Below are positions 1 through 9,594 of a DNA stretch of 35,153 nt, piece after piece; positions within the stretch are counted from its first letter, which is position 1, and each line of letters opens with the position of its first letter. The notes beneath the pieces are model-generated. The model worked only from the letters and a program-made list of their open reading frames with translations, made no database searches and had not been told where the DNA came from. The stretch comes from Spirochaetota bacterium (GTDB lineage Bacteria > Spirochaetota > Spirochaetia > B11-G9), in NCBI GenBank assembly GCA_024280415.1, contig JAJRQE010000060.1, forward strand, positions 1 to 35,153, written 5' to 3'. Made by a program: the position numbers and the translations under genes.

Positions 1-1
1 G

Positions 2-64
2 GTGGCTTTAGCTTTAGTAAAACAGGGATTTCCTGACTGGACTAATTTTCTTTTATCTGAATAA
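2..64 (+). CDS. C-terminal tail of an upstream gene truncated by the window edge (..[20 protein letters not shown]), product unknown
   Basis: Open frame 2 from the window edge to TAA at 62-64; too short to identify. Confidence 0.35.
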   Translation: MALALVKQGFPDWTNFLLSE

Positions 65-99
65 TGGCTTCTATCATTTATATTTCAGGGAGGATCTCT

Positions 100-1338
100 A
101 TGAAATATTTTAAATCTTTTTTATTTTTCGCCATACCGGCTCTGTTTATTGGTCTTGTCTCTTATTTTAGCCGGTTTTTTATAAACACCGAAGTAATAGC
201 CGCGATTCTGGTAACTATATTTTCCGCTGCTCTGTTCTACTTTCTTCAGTATCTTGGAAAAATAAAAATTCTTGAATTTCTTGAAACTCTTGATAATTCT
301 GAAAACAGAGACCTCAATTCCATAATTAGCAGTATTAAAGAGAAACATAACAGATTGCAGAACCAGGAATCAGATAAGAGAAATGAAAGTCTGACAATTG
401 GTTCTTCTGTAAAAAATATCGAAACCAATCTGAGTAGTATAATCGATGACTTTAACTGGGTACTGGATAAAGCAGCTGAAGTCGGGGGAAAAACAGAGCA
501 GCAGAAAACGATAATAAGCAGTACAGCTTCCGAGGTAAAGGGAATTATTGACTCTATTTCGAGTCTTGAATCCAACATTGCCGCAAAAGGAAATCACTTT
601 GAAGCGAGTCTTAAAGAGCTTAATGAGATGTCAGCTGAAACCGCACGAATACAGGAACTGACCCAAACAGCTCAGGTAAATACAAATCATCTTCAAAAAG
701 AAATTTCAAATGTTGCAGTGGCTATTAAGGAAAATCTTTCTTCCATTGAGGAAATTTACAATTCATCTCTTTCTATGAAAAAAATTACAGGGACTATTAC
801 AGATATTTCATCCCAGACAAACCTTCTTGCCATGAATGCGGCAATTGAGGCTGCCCATGCAGGAGAGAAAGGGAAGGGATTTGCTATTGTAGCTTCGGAA
901 GTGAGAAAACTTGCAGAAAGTTCAGCTAAACAGGCAAAGGGAATCGACCTTATACTAAAACAAATGGATACAAAGATTTCCAATGGGCAGGAAATCTCTA
1001 GGAATACGAGTACAATTTTCAAGAGGATATCTGAAAAAATAAACGGAACAATTGAAAATGTTAATCAGATTGCCGATGCTGTAAGCTCACAGTACAGGTT
1101 TATATTAAATCTCCTGCCGGAAATAAAAACCCTTGTAAAGGATATCAGCGATCTCGAACAGATAGCATCAAAACATACTCACCGAAGCGGTAATATCAGC
1201 AGTTTGACAGAAAAGATCGCTACCCTATCCATTGAGATTCAGGAAGGTGAAAAGCTTTTAGTAGAGAAAGATTTTGTCATTCTGGATACATTAAAGGAAA
1301 ACAGAGATACTGCAGCCGGCCTACTAACCAAATTATAG
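100..1338 (+). CDS. Methyl-accepting chemotaxis protein with two N-terminal TM helices and no obvious periplasmic sensor domain
   Basis: Contains the MCP hairpin signature '[36 protein letters not shown]'. ATG at 100 is preceded by GGGAGG, a better start than the ORF-track start at 64. Confidence 0.93.
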   Translation: MKYFKSFLFFAIPALFIGLVSYFSRFFINTEVIAAILVTIFSAALFYFLQYLGKIKILEFLETLDNSENRDLNSIISSIKEKHNRLQNQESDKRNESLTIGSSVKNIETNLSSIIDDFNWVLDKAAEVGGKTEQQKTIISSTASEVKGIIDSISSLESNIAAKGNHFEASLKELNEMSAETARIQELTQTAQVNTNHLQKEISNVAVAIKENLSSIEEIYNSSLSMKKITGTITDISSQTNLLAMNAAIEAAHAGEKGKGFAIVASEVRKLAESSAKQAKGIDLILKQMDTKISNGQEISRNTSTIFKRISEKINGTIENVNQIADAVSSQYRFILNLLPEIKTLVKDISDLEQIASKHTHRSGNISSLTEKIATLSIEIQEGEKLLVEKDFVILDTLKENRDTAAGLLTKL

Positions 1339-1547
1339 TAATTCGGATCAATTCTATTCGTTTTTGATTCTAAATCTTCTTTTTTTAAAAAAAAATATTT
1401 GTAATATCGCCTTTTCTAAAGTAGAATAGGCTTAGATTTATTCTAAATAACCCAAATGTATTACCCAATTCTGTGTAGAATAGGCAGATAAAATTGTTTG
1501 CTTGTTCCGTCATGGGTTGAGTGTAAACAAATTTACTGGAGGTAAAT

Positions 1548-2537
1548 ATGAAAAAAGGTTTATTATTTCTACTTATTATTGTACTCGCAGTTACTATGAA
1601 TGTAAGTGCCGGTGGCGCAGGGGAAAAAAGTGATACCCCTCAGAGACAGTTCGTTACTATCGGAACAGGTGGAGTTACGGGTGTTTACTATCCTGCTGGA
1701 GGCGCTATCAGCAAAATTGTAAACAAAAAATATGACGAATACAATCTTAAAGTTACTGTTGAATCAACAGGCGGATCTGTATTTAACGTAAACGCCATTA
1801 TGGCAGGTGATCTTGAATTCGGAATGGTTCAGTCTGACAGACAGGCACAAGCCTGGGAAGGTACAGCAGACTGGGCAGATAAAGGTCCTCAGAAAGATCT
1901 CCGTGCAGTTTTTTCACTCCATCCTGAATCTGTAACCCTTATGGCAGCAGTTGATTCGGGAATCAATACTATTGAAGACCTTAGAGGCAAAATAGTTAAT
2001 ATTGGTAATCCCGGATCCGGTAACAGAGGAAATGCAATTGATGCCCTTGAGAATGCAGGAATTAACTGGGAAACTGATATTCAGGCAGAAGGCCTTAAAG
2101 CTTCCGAAGCTGCAAAAATGCTCCAGGACGGGAGAATTGATGCATATTTCTATACAGTTGGACATCCAAGCGGATCATTTAAAGAAGCAACAGCAGGCAG
2201 AAGAAAGGTAAAATTTATACCTATCGAAAATGTCGATGATCTTCTGGCCAAGTACTCCTACTATGCAAAATCTTACATCCCTGCTGAATACTATCCAAAT
2301 GCTGCTAATACAACAGACACAAATACATATGGTGTAAAAGCTACTTTATGTACATCAGCCAAGGTTTCTGATGATATTGTATATGCTATAACAAAAGAAG
2401 TTTTTGAAAATCTGGAAGATTTCAAGGCTCTTCACCCTGCTTTTGCAACTCTGACAAAAGAAAGCATGCTTGAAGGTTTAACTGCACCTATCCACGATGG
2501 TGCTATGCGTTACTACAAGGAAGTAGGTCTTAAATAA
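1548..2537 (+). CDS. TRAP transporter solute receptor, TAXI family
   Basis: Signal peptide followed by 'FVTIGTGGVTGVYYPAGGAISKIVN', typical of TAXI receptors; SD GGAGG upstream; followed by a TRAP fused permease. Confidence 0.95.
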   Translation: MKKGLLFLLIIVLAVTMNVSAGGAGEKSDTPQRQFVTIGTGGVTGVYYPAGGAISKIVNKKYDEYNLKVTVESTGGSVFNVNAIMAGDLEFGMVQSDRQAQAWEGTADWADKGPQKDLRAVFSLHPESVTLMAAVDSGINTIEDLRGKIVNIGNPGSGNRGNAIDALENAGINWETDIQAEGLKASEAAKMLQDGRIDAYFYTVGHPSGSFKEATAGRRKVKFIPIENVDDLLAKYSYYAKSYIPAEYYPNAANTTDTNTYGVKATLCTSAKVSDDIVYAITKEVFENLEDFKALHPAFATLTKESMLEGLTAPIHDGAMRYYKEVGLK

Positions 2538-2559
2538 GTTCTAAGTTTAATAATCTAAG

Positions 2560-2598
2560 CCGGTATTACTCCAAAAATGTAGAGTAATACCGGTTTTT
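2560..2598 (+). terminator. Strong hairpin plus T-run between TAXI receptor and permease (attenuator/partial terminator)
   Basis: CCGGTATTACTC (2560-2571), 10-nt loop, GAGTAATACCGG (2582-2593), then TTTTT. Confidence 0.85.
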
Positions 2599-2623
2599 AT
2601 CAAAGAGACACCGGAGAAAACCT

Positions 2624-2899
2624 ATGGAACCCGATAAAAATCAGGAAGAATTGGAAAAAGATATAAAAGAAGCCCAGAGGATAGCGGATGAAGCCGAAGG
2701 AGGAACCAGGCATGTAACCGGATGGTCCAGCTGGATTGTTCCTGTACTTGCTTTAAGCTGGTCCCTCTTTCAGCTTTCTGTCGCTTCATGGTTACTAATG
2801 GACTCAACATATATACGATCCATCCATCTTGCCTTTGCAATGAGTCTTGTCTTCTTTACTCATCCTGCATTTAAAAAACAGAAAAAAACAAGATCCTAA
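2624..2899 (+). CDS. N-terminal part of TRAP 4TM/12TM fused permease, separated from the rest by an apparent -1 frameshift
   Basis: Sequence '..YIRSIHLAFAMSLVFFTHPAFKKQKKTRS*' matches the usual N-terminus of fused TRAP permeases; frame 1 continues without a stop from 2875. Confidence 0.8.
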   Translation: MEPDKNQEELEKDIKEAQRIADEAEGGTRHVTGWSSWIVPVLALSWSLFQLSVASWLLMDSTYIRSIHLAFAMSLVFFTHPAFKKQKKTRS

Positions 2900-2979
2900 A
2901 CTATTTTGCACGACAAGATAAATATTCGATACTGGATTATGCAACTGTAATTGCTGCTGTATTTTTTGCCCTCTATCTC

Positions 2980-4686
2980 ATGCTGGATTTTATAGGAATC
3001 AGCAATAGACAGGGCGCACCTATTACAAGAGATCTTATTGTTGGTTTTGCATTAGTTATTTTACTTTTGGAAGCTGCACGCAGAGCATTAGGACCGGCGT
3101 TACCAATTGTTGCAACAGTTTTTATTCTATACAGCTTCTTTGGACCTTATATGCCTGCTGTTATTGCTTTCAAAGGAGTATCAATAAATAGATTCATTGG
3201 TCAGATCACAATGTCCACAGAGGGAATCTACGGTGTTCCCCTGGATGTATCCGCCACTATAGTCTTTCTCTTTGTTCTTTTTGGAGCTATGCTCGATAAG
3301 GCTGGTGCAGGAAAATACTTTGTTGACCTGGCATTCTCACTCCTTGGTGGATTTAAGGGAGGTCCTGCAAAAGCCGCAGTTCTGGCAAGCGGTCTTACAG
3401 GTATGGTTTCCGGATCCAGTATTGCAAATGTGGTAACAACAGGAACTTTTACCATACCATTAATGAAAAGTGTAGGATATCCAGACTACAAAGCTGGTGC
3501 TGTCGAGGTAGCATGCAGTACCAATGGACAGTTAATGCCTCCAATAATGGGAGCGGCTGCCTTTATTATTGCAGAATACTGCAACCTGGAATACTTTGAA
3601 GTTATCAAGGCTGCCTTTATTCCTGCAGTAGTCTCATACATAGCACTTATGTATATAACCCATCTTGAAGCATCCAAATTAGGCTTAAAAGGTGTTCCCA
3701 GAAATGAACTGCCAAAATTCTGGCCTACTTTTGTAAAAGGTATACACTTTACAATCCCCCTGATGTTTCTGATATTTGAACTTGTAGTTCTACGTCATTC
3801 AGCACAAATGGCTGCCTTCAGAGCTATAATAGCACTGGCAATCATTATTCCGGCTCAAAATATTATAACTGCTAAAAGGCATAATATGACAACTACTGAG
3901 GCTGTTAAAAAAAGTATAAACCAGATTGGCGAAGCTTTAATCTCAGGTGCCAAAAATATGATGGGAATTGGAGTAGCTGTAGCTTCTGCAGGAATCATTG
4001 TAGGGGTCGTTACACTGGGGCTAGGTGGAATTATTACTGAAGTTATAGAAGTACTTTCGGGTGGTAATTTTTACCTTATACTTATTATAACTGCAATCGC
4101 AAGTCTTATTCTTGGAATGGGTCTGCCAACAACTGCCAACTATATTGTTATGGCGTCATTAACTGCTCCCGTCATAGTTACTCTTGGAGCACAGAATGGT
4201 TTTGTTTTTCCTCTAATTGCAGCACATCTCTTTGTATTTTTCTTCGGTATTCTTGCAGATGATACCCCACCGGTAGGGCTGGCCGCCTTTGCAGCAGCGG
4301 CAATAGCCAAGTCTGATCCAATTAAAACCGGTATTCAGGGTTTTACCTACGATATAAGAACAGCAATTCTTCCATTTATGTTTATATTTAACACAGACCT
4401 GCTTTTAATTGGAATAACAAATGTATGGCAGGTTATATGGATATTTTTGACCAGTGTTATTGCAATGTTTGCATTTGCTGCCTTAACGCAAGGGTATTTT
4501 ACACAGAAGAACAGGTGGTACGAAGGGATTTTACTTGGACTAGTTGCTTTCACACTGTTACGACCTCATCTTATTGGAGATTTTTTTAAAACAAACGGAG
4601 CCATAGCATCTCTGATAGCAATTGCTGTATATGGTGGTATTTATTTTATGCAGATGCCCAGAAGGAAAGCAGAACAGACAGCATAA
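2980..4686 (+). CDS. TRAP transporter 4TM/12TM fused permease, main part (frame open from about 2875)
   Basis: Polytopic protein with 'GMVSGSSIANVVTTGTFTIPLMKSVGYP' and 'GMGLPTTANYIVMA', typical of TRAP DctM/TAXI permeases. Confidence 0.93.
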   Translation: MLDFIGISNRQGAPITRDLIVGFALVILLLEAARRALGPALPIVATVFILYSFFGPYMPAVIAFKGVSINRFIGQITMSTEGIYGVPLDVSATIVFLFVLFGAMLDKAGAGKYFVDLAFSLLGGFKGGPAKAAVLASGLTGMVSGSSIANVVTTGTFTIPLMKSVGYPDYKAGAVEVACSTNGQLMPPIMGAAAFIIAEYCNLEYFEVIKAAFIPAVVSYIALMYITHLEASKLGLKGVPRNELPKFWPTFVKGIHFTIPLMFLIFELVVLRHSAQMAAFRAIIALAIIIPAQNIITAKRHNMTTTEAVKKSINQIGEALISGAKNMMGIGVAVASAGIIVGVVTLGLGGIITEVIEVLSGGNFYLILIITAIASLILGMGLPTTANYIVMASLTAPVIVTLGAQNGFVFPLIAAHLFVFFFGILADDTPPVGLAAFAAAAIAKSDPIKTGIQGFTYDIRTAILPFMFIFNTDLLLIGITNVWQVIWIFLTSVIAMFAFAALTQGYFTQKNRWYEGILLGLVAFTLLRPHLIGDFFKTNGAIASLIAIAVYGGIYFMQMPRRKAEQTA

Positions 4687-4710
4687 GTTTCATTAAGCAA
4701 TTTTTGATAA

Positions 4711-4744
4711 ACCGTAGAGACGTAGAATGCTACGTCCCTACGGT
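4711..4744. repeat. Palindromic hairpin between convergent TRAP permease and tkt; possible bidirectional terminator or REP-like element
   Basis: ACCGTAG-a-GACGTA-gaatgc-TACGTC-c-CTACGGT; 13 paired positions with one internal mismatch. Confidence 0.75.
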
Positions 4745-6717
4745 ATAATATATGAACCTATTATTTTTACTAAATTTTCAACTGTTAACCCAAAATATTT
4801 CTTTACCTCTGCTGCGGGTGCCGATATCCCAAATGTATCGATTGAAAGAATATCATCAGAAGATGTAGCAATACCTTCCCATCCGGATCTGACACCTGCT
4901 TCCACTACAACCGTTTTAACTCCTGGAGGGATTAAACTGCTTCTAAAAGAACTTTCCTGTTTTTGAAAAGTCTCTCTGGAGATCATCGAAACTACTCTCA
5001 CATTTTTTGATGTGGCTTTTGCAGCATCCAGCGCTAAATTAACCTCAGAACCTGTAGCAACTACTACTACTTCCGGTTCTCCGGAACACTCTGATGCAAT
5101 ATATGCACCTTTTCGAATTGTGCTTTTCCAGTCTGAATCGGATTTATCAAAAACAGACAGATTCTGCCTTGTTAATGCGAGAACTGTTGGTCCTGTTTTA
5201 TTTTCTACTGCCATTTTCCAGGATTCTACTGTTTCTTCCGCATCTCCAGGTCTTAAAACTGTGAGTCCGGGGATAATTCGCATTGAAGCAAGATGTTCAA
5301 CAGGCTGATGCGTAGGGCCGTCTTCGCCGACAAAAATAGAATCATGGGTAAAAATAAATATTGTAGGCAGATTCATTAATGCAGCAAGGCGAATAGTTGG
5401 ACGCATATAATCTGCAAAAACCATAAAAGTTGCACAAAAAGTTCTTAACACTCCATGGAGAGTAATACCATTTGCTATTCCACCCATTGCATGTTCTCTT
5501 ACACCAAAATGAAGAGTTCTTCCACCTCTGTTTGAAAGGCTATAATCCCCAAAGTCCATTGCTGTATTGTTTGAAGGTGCAAGATCAGCTGATCCTCCAA
5601 TTATATTTGGGACTGAAGAGGTCAGAGCCTTAATGACAGTACCACTTGATTTTCTGGAAGCCTCACAATCTCCTGTTTTAAACTGAGGCCACTTAACTTT
5701 GCTTAAATCAATTTTATCTGCAAAAAATAAATCCCATTCTTTTTTTAACTCAGGATTGTTTTTTGACCAGGAACCAAACATCTCTGTCCATTTGGTATAA
5801 TCATTTACAGAATTATCTTTCTTTTCATTAAAAAATCTGACTGCATCCGGATGTATATAAAAAGATTCATCTACCGGAATACCAAGGTTTTTCCTTGTTA
5901 AGGTTATTTCATCACCTCCAAGAGGAGCTCCGTGAATACCTGCAGTGCCCTCTTTATTTGGAGAGCCTTTACCAATAATTGAATTAAGGATAATTAGAGT
6001 AGGCTTTGCTGTTTCTTCCTTAGCCCGGATTATCAGATTCTCTATATCTTCCGGGTTATGCATATCTCCTTCAAAAGTCTGCCAGTTATATGCCTGAAAA
6101 CGCTTTTTTACGTCTTCTGTAAATGCCAGTTCTGTAGAACCCTCAATAGTTATTCTATTGCTGTCATAAAAAACAATAAGTTTACCGAGCCCGAGATGCC
6201 CCGCCAAAGAAGCTGCTTCGGAAGTAAGTCCTTCCATCATACATCCATCCCCGGACAGTGCGTAAGTAAAATGGTCGATGATTTTTGTATCTTCTGTATT
6301 GAATTTATCAGCAAGGAAAGTCTCCGCAATAGCCATACCAACAGCATTGCTGAACCCTGCCCCAAGGGGCCCGGTAGTTGTTTCAACACCCTCAGTATGA
6401 TTCAATTCAGGATGACCAGGAGTTAATGATCCCATCTGTCTGAACCTTTTCAACTCATCCAGAGAAAGATTATATCCGGAAAGATGTAATAAAGAATATA
6501 TAAAAGCTGATCCATGACCTGCAGAAAGTACAAATCTGTCGCGATTAATCCATTTTGGTTCTTTAGGATTATGTTTTAAAACATCACCATAGAGCAATGC
6601 TCCCAGTTCCGCACATCCCATGGGCAGTCCAGGATGTCCTGAGTTTGCAGCCTGAACCTGGTCCATAGATAATGAACGAATACTAAGGGCTGCCGCTTTT
6701 ACGCCTTCTAAATTCAT
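4738..6717 (-). CDS. tkt: Transketolase
   Basis: 'AANSGHPGLPMGCAELGALLYGDVLKHNPKEPKWINRDRFVLSAGHGS' TPP-enzyme signature; ATG at 6717 preceded by GGAGGAAT. Confidence 0.96.
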   Translation of the reverse strand: MNLEGVKAAALSIRSLSMDQVQAANSGHPGLPMGCAELGALLYGDVLKHNPKEPKWINRDRFVLSAGHGSAFIYSLLHLSGYNLSLDELKRFRQMGSLTPGHPELNHTEGVETTTGPLGAGFSNAVGMAIAETFLADKFNTEDTKIIDHFTYALSGDGCMMEGLTSEAASLAGHLGLGKLIVFYDSNRITIEGSTELAFTEDVKKRFQAYNWQTFEGDMHNPEDIENLIIRAKEETAKPTLIILNSIIGKGSPNKEGTAGIHGAPLGGDEITLTRKNLGIPVDESFYIHPDAVRFFNEKKDNSVNDYTKWTEMFGSWSKNNPELKKEWDLFFADKIDLSKVKWPQFKTGDCEASRKSSGTVIKALTSSVPNIIGGSADLAPSNNTAMDFGDYSLSNRGGRTLHFGVREHAMGGIANGITLHGVLRTFCATFMVFADYMRPTIRLAALMNLPTIFIFTHDSIFVGEDGPTHQPVEHLASMRIIPGLTVLRPGDAEETVESWKMAVENKTGPTVLALTRQNLSVFDKSDSDWKSTIRKGAYIASECSGEPEVVVVATGSEVNLALDAAKATSKNVRVVSMISRETFQKQESSFRSSLIPPGVKTVVVEAGVRSGWEGIATSSDDILSIDTFGISAPAAEVKKYFGLTVENLVKIIGSYIIP

Positions 6718-6766
6718 ATAATTCCTCCGAATTTTCTTCTTTAATGACAATATTATTATTGTTTAG

Positions 6767-6800
6767 AGCTTCTTGCAAAACTATTGTTTTGCAAGAAGCT
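6767..6800. repeat. Perfect 15-bp inverted repeat with 4-nt loop in the pgl-tkt intergenic region
   Basis: AGCTTCTTGCAAAAC-tatt-GTTTTGCAAGAAGCT. Confidence 0.9.
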
Positions 6801-6861
6801 GTCATGGGGTCAGAAAGCTAATCTGTTACACTGCAACATTTTAACTTTTCTAAAGATCCTT

Positions 6862-6895
6862 GCTAATTTCAAAACCCAGGAGTTTTGAAATTGGC
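6862..6895. repeat. Second inverted repeat in the pgl-tkt intergenic region
   Basis: (GCT)AATTTCAAAAC-ccagga-GTTTTGAAATT(GGC); 11 perfect pairs extended by G-C/C-G/T-G. Confidence 0.85.
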
Positions 6896-6983
6896 TCTTT
6901 AGTATATTAAATTCGGGTAGATCTTGCAATATGGTTTTACTATATCTTTCATAATACTTTCTTTAAGGTTTCTAAATGCTTAC

Positions 6984-7670
6984 TTATAGTGGATTATCAA
7001 AAAAAATAGTACTGTTTGAATTTACAAGCCCTGCGGGAATGGATCTGTCATCATCAATAACCCTTTGAACAATTTCTTTTTTCCCTTTCCCTGATATTAT
7101 AAAGATTCTATTATCTGCACTGTTTATAAGAGGCAAAGTCATAGTCAGTCTCTCGGGTATATCAAATGGTTTTGGAGCAATTGTTGATATAAACAACCTA
7201 TATTGTCCCCGTAAACAGGCTTCTCCCGGAAAAAGAGATGCTGTATGGCCATCCGGACCTATACCAAGCACAATAAGATCAAAGGCCGGATAATTATCTG
7301 GAAAAACATTCCTGATACGATCTTCATACTCTTTTGCACATTCAGATACCGAATTGATATCTGTATTAATAGGAAATATGTTTTCCCGGGGAATATCAAT
7401 TTTAGACAGAAGTGTTTTTTTAATCATCCCGAAATTACTGTTTGAATTGTCGATTGATACTTTCCGTTCATCTACAAGAAAAATATTTACCAGTTTCCAG
7501 TTAATTTCCTCTTCTGCAAGAAGCTCATAAAATCGAACAGGAGAACTGCCTCCCGATAGAGCAACTGTAAAAAATTTTCCTTTTGCAGTTCTTTGAATTA
7601 TTAGATTTCTGGTAAAGCCTGCTGCAGCTTGGCTCATCTGTTCTTTATTAATAAAATGTTTTATTTTCAT
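6984..7670 (-). CDS. pgl: 6-phosphogluconolactonase
   Basis: 'VALSGGSSPVRFYELLA' and 'FDLIVLGIGPDGHTASLFPG' motifs of the SugarP_isomerase/6PGL family; adjacent to zwf. Confidence 0.94.
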   Translation of the reverse strand: MKIKHFINKEQMSQAAAGFTRNLIIQRTAKGKFFTVALSGGSSPVRFYELLAEEEINWKLVNIFLVDERKVSIDNSNSNFGMIKKTLLSKIDIPRENIFPINTDINSVSECAKEYEDRIRNVFPDNYPAFDLIVLGIGPDGHTASLFPGEACLRGQYRLFISTIAPKPFDIPERLTMTLPLINSADNRIFIISGKGKKEIVQRVIDDDRSIPAGLVNSNSTIFFDNPL

Positions 7671-7688
7671 ATAATTCTGGCTTTCCTT

Positions 7689-9230
7689 CTACTTAACTAT
7701 CCATTTTCTACCATCATTTTTTATAAAATCATCGGCCTCATCGGGACCCCAGGTTCCAGCTTCGTAGAAAAATAGTTTTATTTTTTTATCGTCGAAACTC
7801 GACTTATCCCATTCCCTTAAAATAGGGGTAATAAGATCCCATGAAACTTCAACTCCCTTCTTACTCCAGAATAAAGTCTGATCACCTATCATACAATCCA
7901 GTAGAAGAGTCTCATAATCATCAGAGAGTTCACTGCCATAAACATCAGCATAGTTAAAATCCATATCCAGAGGATAGAGACACATTTTCGAACCAGGTGC
8001 TTTTGCCTGATATTTTAGAAAAACCCCCTGTTCTGGCTGAATCCCGAAAATAAGAACATTAGGTTCCAAAGGATTCTCTTTAATATCCTTTACAAACATA
8101 CTGTGGGGGACTTCTTTAAATACTATTGTTATCTGTGTTTTTTTCTCTTTTAAGGCTTTTCCTGCTCTCATATAAAAAGGAACACCTTCCCAACGAACAT
8201 TATCTATAAATAATCTTGTAGCAACAAATGTTTCCGTAGATGAATTTTTGGAAACACCATCCTCATCTCTGTAGGATTTAACCTGTTCCCCCTTAATTGC
8301 ACCCTCTTTATACTGCCCTCGAATAATGGTAGAAGGCGAGGAAATATCTTTAAAGGGGCGAATAGCCTTCATTACCTTCACTTTTTCATCCCGAATTAAT
8401 TCAGCATCAAATTTTGATGGAGGTTCCATTGCAACAAGTGCAAGAAGCTGAAGCATATGATTCTGAAGCATATCCCTGACAAGGCCGGAATTATCAAAAT
8501 ATCCGGCTCTGTGACCAACGCCAAGCTCTTCCGAAACCGTAATTTGAACATGATCTATAAAATTTCTGTTCCATACATTTTCAAAAATAAGGTTGGCAAA
8601 TCGAAATGCGAGTATATTCTGTACTGTATCTTTCCCAAGGTAATGATCAATTCTGTATATTTGTTCATCGTCAAGGTAAGACAGTAACTCTTTATTCAAT
8701 GCAACAGCAGAGTTAAAATCCCTGCCGAAAGGTTTTTCAACTATAACCCTCTGGAAAGGAGTATTGTTCTGCCCCTTCTTGACCAGCTTTGCTTCTGATA
8801 ATTTTTTTACAATTATTCCATACAATGAAGGGGGAGTTGCTATATTAAATATTATATTACTATCCGTTTTAAACTTTCTGGAAAGCTTTTCATTTAATGA
8901 TTTCAACTTTTTATAAGTGTCAGGATCATCATACTGACCTGATACGTAAAAACATCTGTCCAAAAATTCCGCTTTTTTACGATCCGAAGATTTCTCTGCA
9001 ACTTTTTCAATTGCCGAAGCAACCAGCTCCCTGAAGGAACCATCGTTTAGCCCGGATCTGGCTACACCAGTAATAAAAAACTTAGAAGGTATTCTGCTTC
9101 TTTTGTATAATTCAAATAATGCAGGCAGCAGTTTCCTTTTGGTTAGATCCCCGGATGCACCGAATATAACAATACCGCAGGGTTCTGCAGTCTCAAATTC
9201 GCAAACCGGGCCGGAATATTTAATATCCAT
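7689..9230 (-). CDS. zwf: Glucose-6-phosphate 1-dehydrogenase
   Basis: 'VIFGASGDLTKRKLLPALF' NADP-binding motif and 'RIDHYLGKDTVQNILAFRFAN' active-site motif. Confidence 0.97.
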   Translation of the reverse strand: MDIKYSGPVCEFETAEPCGIVIFGASGDLTKRKLLPALFELYKRSRIPSKFFITGVARSGLNDGSFRELVASAIEKVAEKSSDRKKAEFLDRCFYVSGQYDDPDTYKKLKSLNEKLSRKFKTDSNIIFNIATPPSLYGIIVKKLSEAKLVKKGQNNTPFQRVIVEKPFGRDFNSAVALNKELLSYLDDEQIYRIDHYLGKDTVQNILAFRFANLIFENVWNRNFIDHVQITVSEELGVGHRAGYFDNSGLVRDMLQNHMLQLLALVAMEPPSKFDAELIRDEKVKVMKAIRPFKDISSPSTIIRGQYKEGAIKGEQVKSYRDEDGVSKNSSTETFVATRLFIDNVRWEGVPFYMRAGKALKEKKTQITIVFKEVPHSMFVKDIKENPLEPNVLIFGIQPEQGVFLKYQAKAPGSKMCLYPLDMDFNYADVYGSELSDDYETLLLDCMIGDQTLFWSKKGVEVSWDLITPILREWDKSSFDDKKIKLFFYEAGTWGPDEADDFIKNDGRKWIVK

Positions 9231-9468
9231 ATATTCTCCTTGTTCCAGAAACTGAAAAGTACCGGACTAAGTGTACTTCCAAATCAAGAATAAGGTTCAC
9301 ACGGAATACAGTCAAGTGCAGATCAATTATTGAAATAGGATTTAAAATTATTATGCCATTAATGCGAATAATGATGTTGATGATTCCTGGGTTTATTCGG
9401 AAAAAAATAAAAGCAGGGGAAAATCATCCTACAATCAAAATGAACCTGGATAATTTACTAACCTGCAT

Positions 9469-9594
9469 GAATTCAGGATTGGAATTGGAATTCATACGGG
9501 AAAAGTAATTATCGGAAACCTTGGATACAGGAAAAAGAAAGAATTTACAGCAATAGGAGACACTGTTAATACTGCCTCCAGAATTAACCTTTAA
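9469..9594 (+). pseudogene. Remnant of a class III adenylate/guanylate cyclase catalytic domain
   Basis: Frame 1 reads [41 protein letters not shown], the C-terminal core of the class III cyclase homology domain; in-frame TAA at 9451-9453 upstream and no intact ORF around it. Confidence 0.8.

Noticed and set aside
4727-4966. Plus-strand ORFs antisense to tkt (4727-4966, 5012-5308, 6058-6426)
   Set aside because: Fully antisense to a clear transketolase gene; likely by-products of codon usage.
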